Origin: an uncultured Ruminococcus sp. | GTDB lineage: Bacteria > Bacillota > Clostridia > Oscillospirales > Acutalibacteraceae | Direction: 5' to 3' | DNA length: 7,635 nt | NCBI GenBank assembly: GCA_902773045.1 | Contig: CACYDE010000263.1 | Location: 1-7,635, forward strand | Shown: piece after piece, positions 6,681 through 7,635 of the stretch | Position numbering within the stretch: position 1 is the first letter of the stretch | How the letters are laid out: every line of letters begins with the position of its first letter | Program-made: the position numbers and the translations under genes | Notes under the pieces: model-generated | Told to the model about the DNA's origin: nothing | Seen by the model: the letters and a program-made list of their open reading frames with translations, nothing else | The model's database searches: none

Positions 6681-7356
6681 TATTGAACCTCAATTCATAA
6701 CCGATCCTTCTGATAGCTTTTATTTCTGTCTTCGAACCGACAAAGCTTAGCTTTTTCCTTGTGAAAGTCATATAAACCTCAACATTGTTATATTCGCTGT
6801 CACTTTCTATTCCCCATATTCTCACGGCAAATTGTTCCCGCGTCAGGATCTGACCCTGATTTGTAATGAGATATTCAAGAATTCTATACTCTTTTTCGCT
6901 GAGCCTAACGCTCTGACCTGTTGTACTGCATGAAAGCGTCAAGGAATTTGTTTCAAGAGAAATATCTCCGAATGTGAGGATCCCGTCATTGGAATGAGTC
7001 TGACGTCTTCCGAGAGCACGCAGACGAGCGAGCAGTTCCTTGGTCATAAATGGTTTCGTAAGATAATCATCCGCTCCGCTGTCAAGTCCGCGCACTTTGT
7101 CGTCAAGCTCGCCTTTTGCGGTAAGCATGAGGATAGGAGTCCAAATTCCCTTTTTTCGGATAGCTTTTGCAATTTCGAAACCGTTCATTCCCGGGAGCAT
7201 AACATCGAGGATAATAATATCGTAGGAATTCACCTCCGCCGAATCAAGCGCGGAAATCCCGTCGGCAAAATGATCCACCTCATAGTTTTCAAGTCTTAAT
7301 ATTTCGATCAATGCCTGAGCCATTCTTTTTTCGTCTTCGGCAAGCAGTAATTTCAT
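6673..7356 (-). CDS. OmpR/PhoB-family response regulator
   Basis: A 227-residue DNA-binding regulator, normal length for the family. The receiver domain (1-115) has the acidic pair E7/D8, phospho-acceptor D51 in IIILDVMLPGMNG, switch threonine T79 in MLTAKGELDD and lysine K101 in DYLTKPF. The C-terminal winged helix (about 125-225) has LSEKEYRILEYL, ILTREQF and the recognition-helix segment NNVEVYMTFTRKKL, ending in IRRIGYELRF. All phosphorylation residues are intact. It starts at ATG 7356 with a very strong site, GGAGGTGA (7361-7368), seven bases from the start. It is the first gene of the regulator-kinase pair. Its targets cannot be read from the window; its own promoter and the downstream peptidase are natural candidates but unproven. 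Confidence 0.96.
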   Translation of the reverse strand: MKLLLAEDEKRMAQALIEILRLENYEVDHFADGISALDSAEVNSYDIIILDVMLPGMNGFEIAKAIRKKGIWTPILMLTAKGELDDKVRGLDSGADDYLTKPFMTKELLARLRALGRRQTHSNDGILTFGDISLETNSLTLSCSTTGQSVRLSEKEYRILEYLITNQGQILTREQFAVRIWGIESDSEYNNVEVYMTFTRKKLSFVGSKTEIKAIRRIGYELRFNNV

Positions 7357-7360
7357 AAGA

Positions 7361-7368
7361 TCACCTCC
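7361..7368 (-). promoter_or_regulatory. Strong Shine-Dalgarno site of the response regulator
   Basis: GGAGGTGA on the minus strand is a near-complete complement of the 16S rRNA tail, with seven bases from GGAGG to the ATG at 7356. It confirms the start and predicts efficient translation. No clear promoter lies just upstream: the best local candidate (TTTACA, a short 15-base spacer, TATAAA at 7390-7416) is weak. Confidence 0.8.
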
Positions 7369-7421
7369 GTCACAATATTTTTAAATTATGTTTATATTTA
7401 AACTGTTGTGCTGTAAAAAAT

Positions 7422-7551
7422 AAAGTTTTGATCCAACTTTTTCAAAAGCACTCCAAGGGCACGCGCCAATGGGCGTTGGCGGTTTCCAAAGGCAGAGCCT
7501 TTGGTCGCTGACGCAGCAAATCGGTGTAGAAAGCAAACTGCCATCAGCGAA
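7422..7551 (-). repeat. Structured inner part of the right-end repeat element
   Basis: This stretch adjoins the right inverted repeat and is not seen beside the left copy. It contains a run of perfect hairpins on the plus strand: AAAGTT/AACTTT (7422-7427 with 7435-7440), CGCCAA/TTGGCG (7464-7469 with 7476-7481), CCAAAGGC/GCCTTTGG (7486-7493 with 7497-7504) and GCTG/CAGC (7507-7510 with 7514-7517). A longer-range CGCTGA/TCAGCG pair (7506-7511 with 7544-7549) competes with the last one. It is more GC-rich than the flanking intergenic sequence. Together with the terminal 83 bp it looks like a palindrome-rich dispersed element rather than a gene. A 76-codon minus-strand frame (7628-7398) crosses it but has no good ribosome binding site and is doubtful. 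Confidence 0.55.
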
Positions 7552-7582
7552 ATTATAGCAAACCAAACAAATATCCAGACAA
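7552..7582 (-). promoter_or_regulatory. Possible promoter in the right repeat, reading toward the two-component genes
   Basis: On the minus strand, TTGTCT (7582-7577) is followed by 19 bases and an extended -10 TGCTATAAT ending at 7552. The -10 is perfect, but the -35 is weak (four of six) and the spacing is long. It points toward the response regulator about 195 bases away, across the structured region. The identical copy at 55-85 points into the 3' end of the feo operon in antisense. Activity is only an inference from the motif. Confidence 0.35.
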
Positions 7583-7634
7583 GTTCGACGCCCCGGTAAG
7601 CGCATAGCTGCGTTGTCGTCCTCGACATACGCCC
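7552..7634 (-). repeat. Right copy of the 83-bp perfect terminal inverted repeat
   Basis: This is the exact reverse complement of 3-85, ending one base before the window edge. It differs from the left copy only outside these limits (base 7635 and bases 7551 and below). Unlike the left copy, it continues into a hairpin-rich stretch. The perfect identity means recent spread, ongoing homogenisation, or a repeat family kept under constraint. Confidence 0.95.
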
Positions 7635-7635
7635 G

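Noticed and set aside
7398..7628. A 76-codon minus-strand frame starting MSRTTTQLCAYRG inside the right repeat
   Set aside because: It begins in the inverted repeat, crosses several perfect hairpins, lacks a convincing ribosome binding site, and in the left copy the same frame stops after 26 codons. Most likely a frame open by chance in a repeat, although repeat families can carry such frames in many copies.

Overview
The window looks like a piece of an AT-rich Gram-positive gut anaerobe, most likely Ruminococcus or a close Oscillospiraceae relative. The reasons are a secreted cysteine peptidase ending in a type I dockerin (a cellulosome/amylosome-type module), a FeoA-FeoB fusion followed by a tiny Cys-rich Feo partner as in Clostridia, strong AGGAGG-type ribosome binding sites and TTGACA/TATAAT promoters. 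The genus is inferred from gene content, not from a marker gene.

All five supported genes lie on the minus strand, so the window reads from right to left. (1) 7356-5400: an OmpR-type response regulator and its histidine kinase, overlapping by 8 bp, closed by a long hairpin at 5351-5389. (2) 5296-3056: a near-consensus promoter and the secreted C1A (papain-like) peptidase with a signal peptide, a probable lectin-like domain and a C-terminal dockerin, closed by a hairpin at 2895-2921. (3) 2800-198: a TTGACA-17-TATCAT promoter driving a FeoA-FeoB fusion, the ferrous iron transporter, and directly behind it a 51-residue FeoB-associated Cys-rich membrane protein whose start codon abuts the feoB stop. 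This small gene is easily missed.

Both ends carry an 83-bp perfect inverted repeat (3-85 and 7552-7634) running to within two bases of the window edges. The right copy continues inward into about 150 bp with several perfect hairpins and looks like a dispersed, structured repeat element. The edges may be transposon-like termini, but two copies of a high-copy genomic repeat at which a short-read contig broke explain them equally well. Each copy has an extended TATAAT box pointing inward, and the right one could feed transcription into the two-component system.

Functionally there are three separate transcription units: signalling, extracellular or scaffold-bound proteolysis, and iron import. 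The sequence gives no direct proof that the two-component system controls either neighbour. I see no phage, CRISPR, toxin-antitoxin, tRNA or rRNA genes. The nearest things to unusual biology are the scaffold-bound protease, the HAMP-less kinase with a charged proline-rich sensor segment, and the structured terminal repeat.
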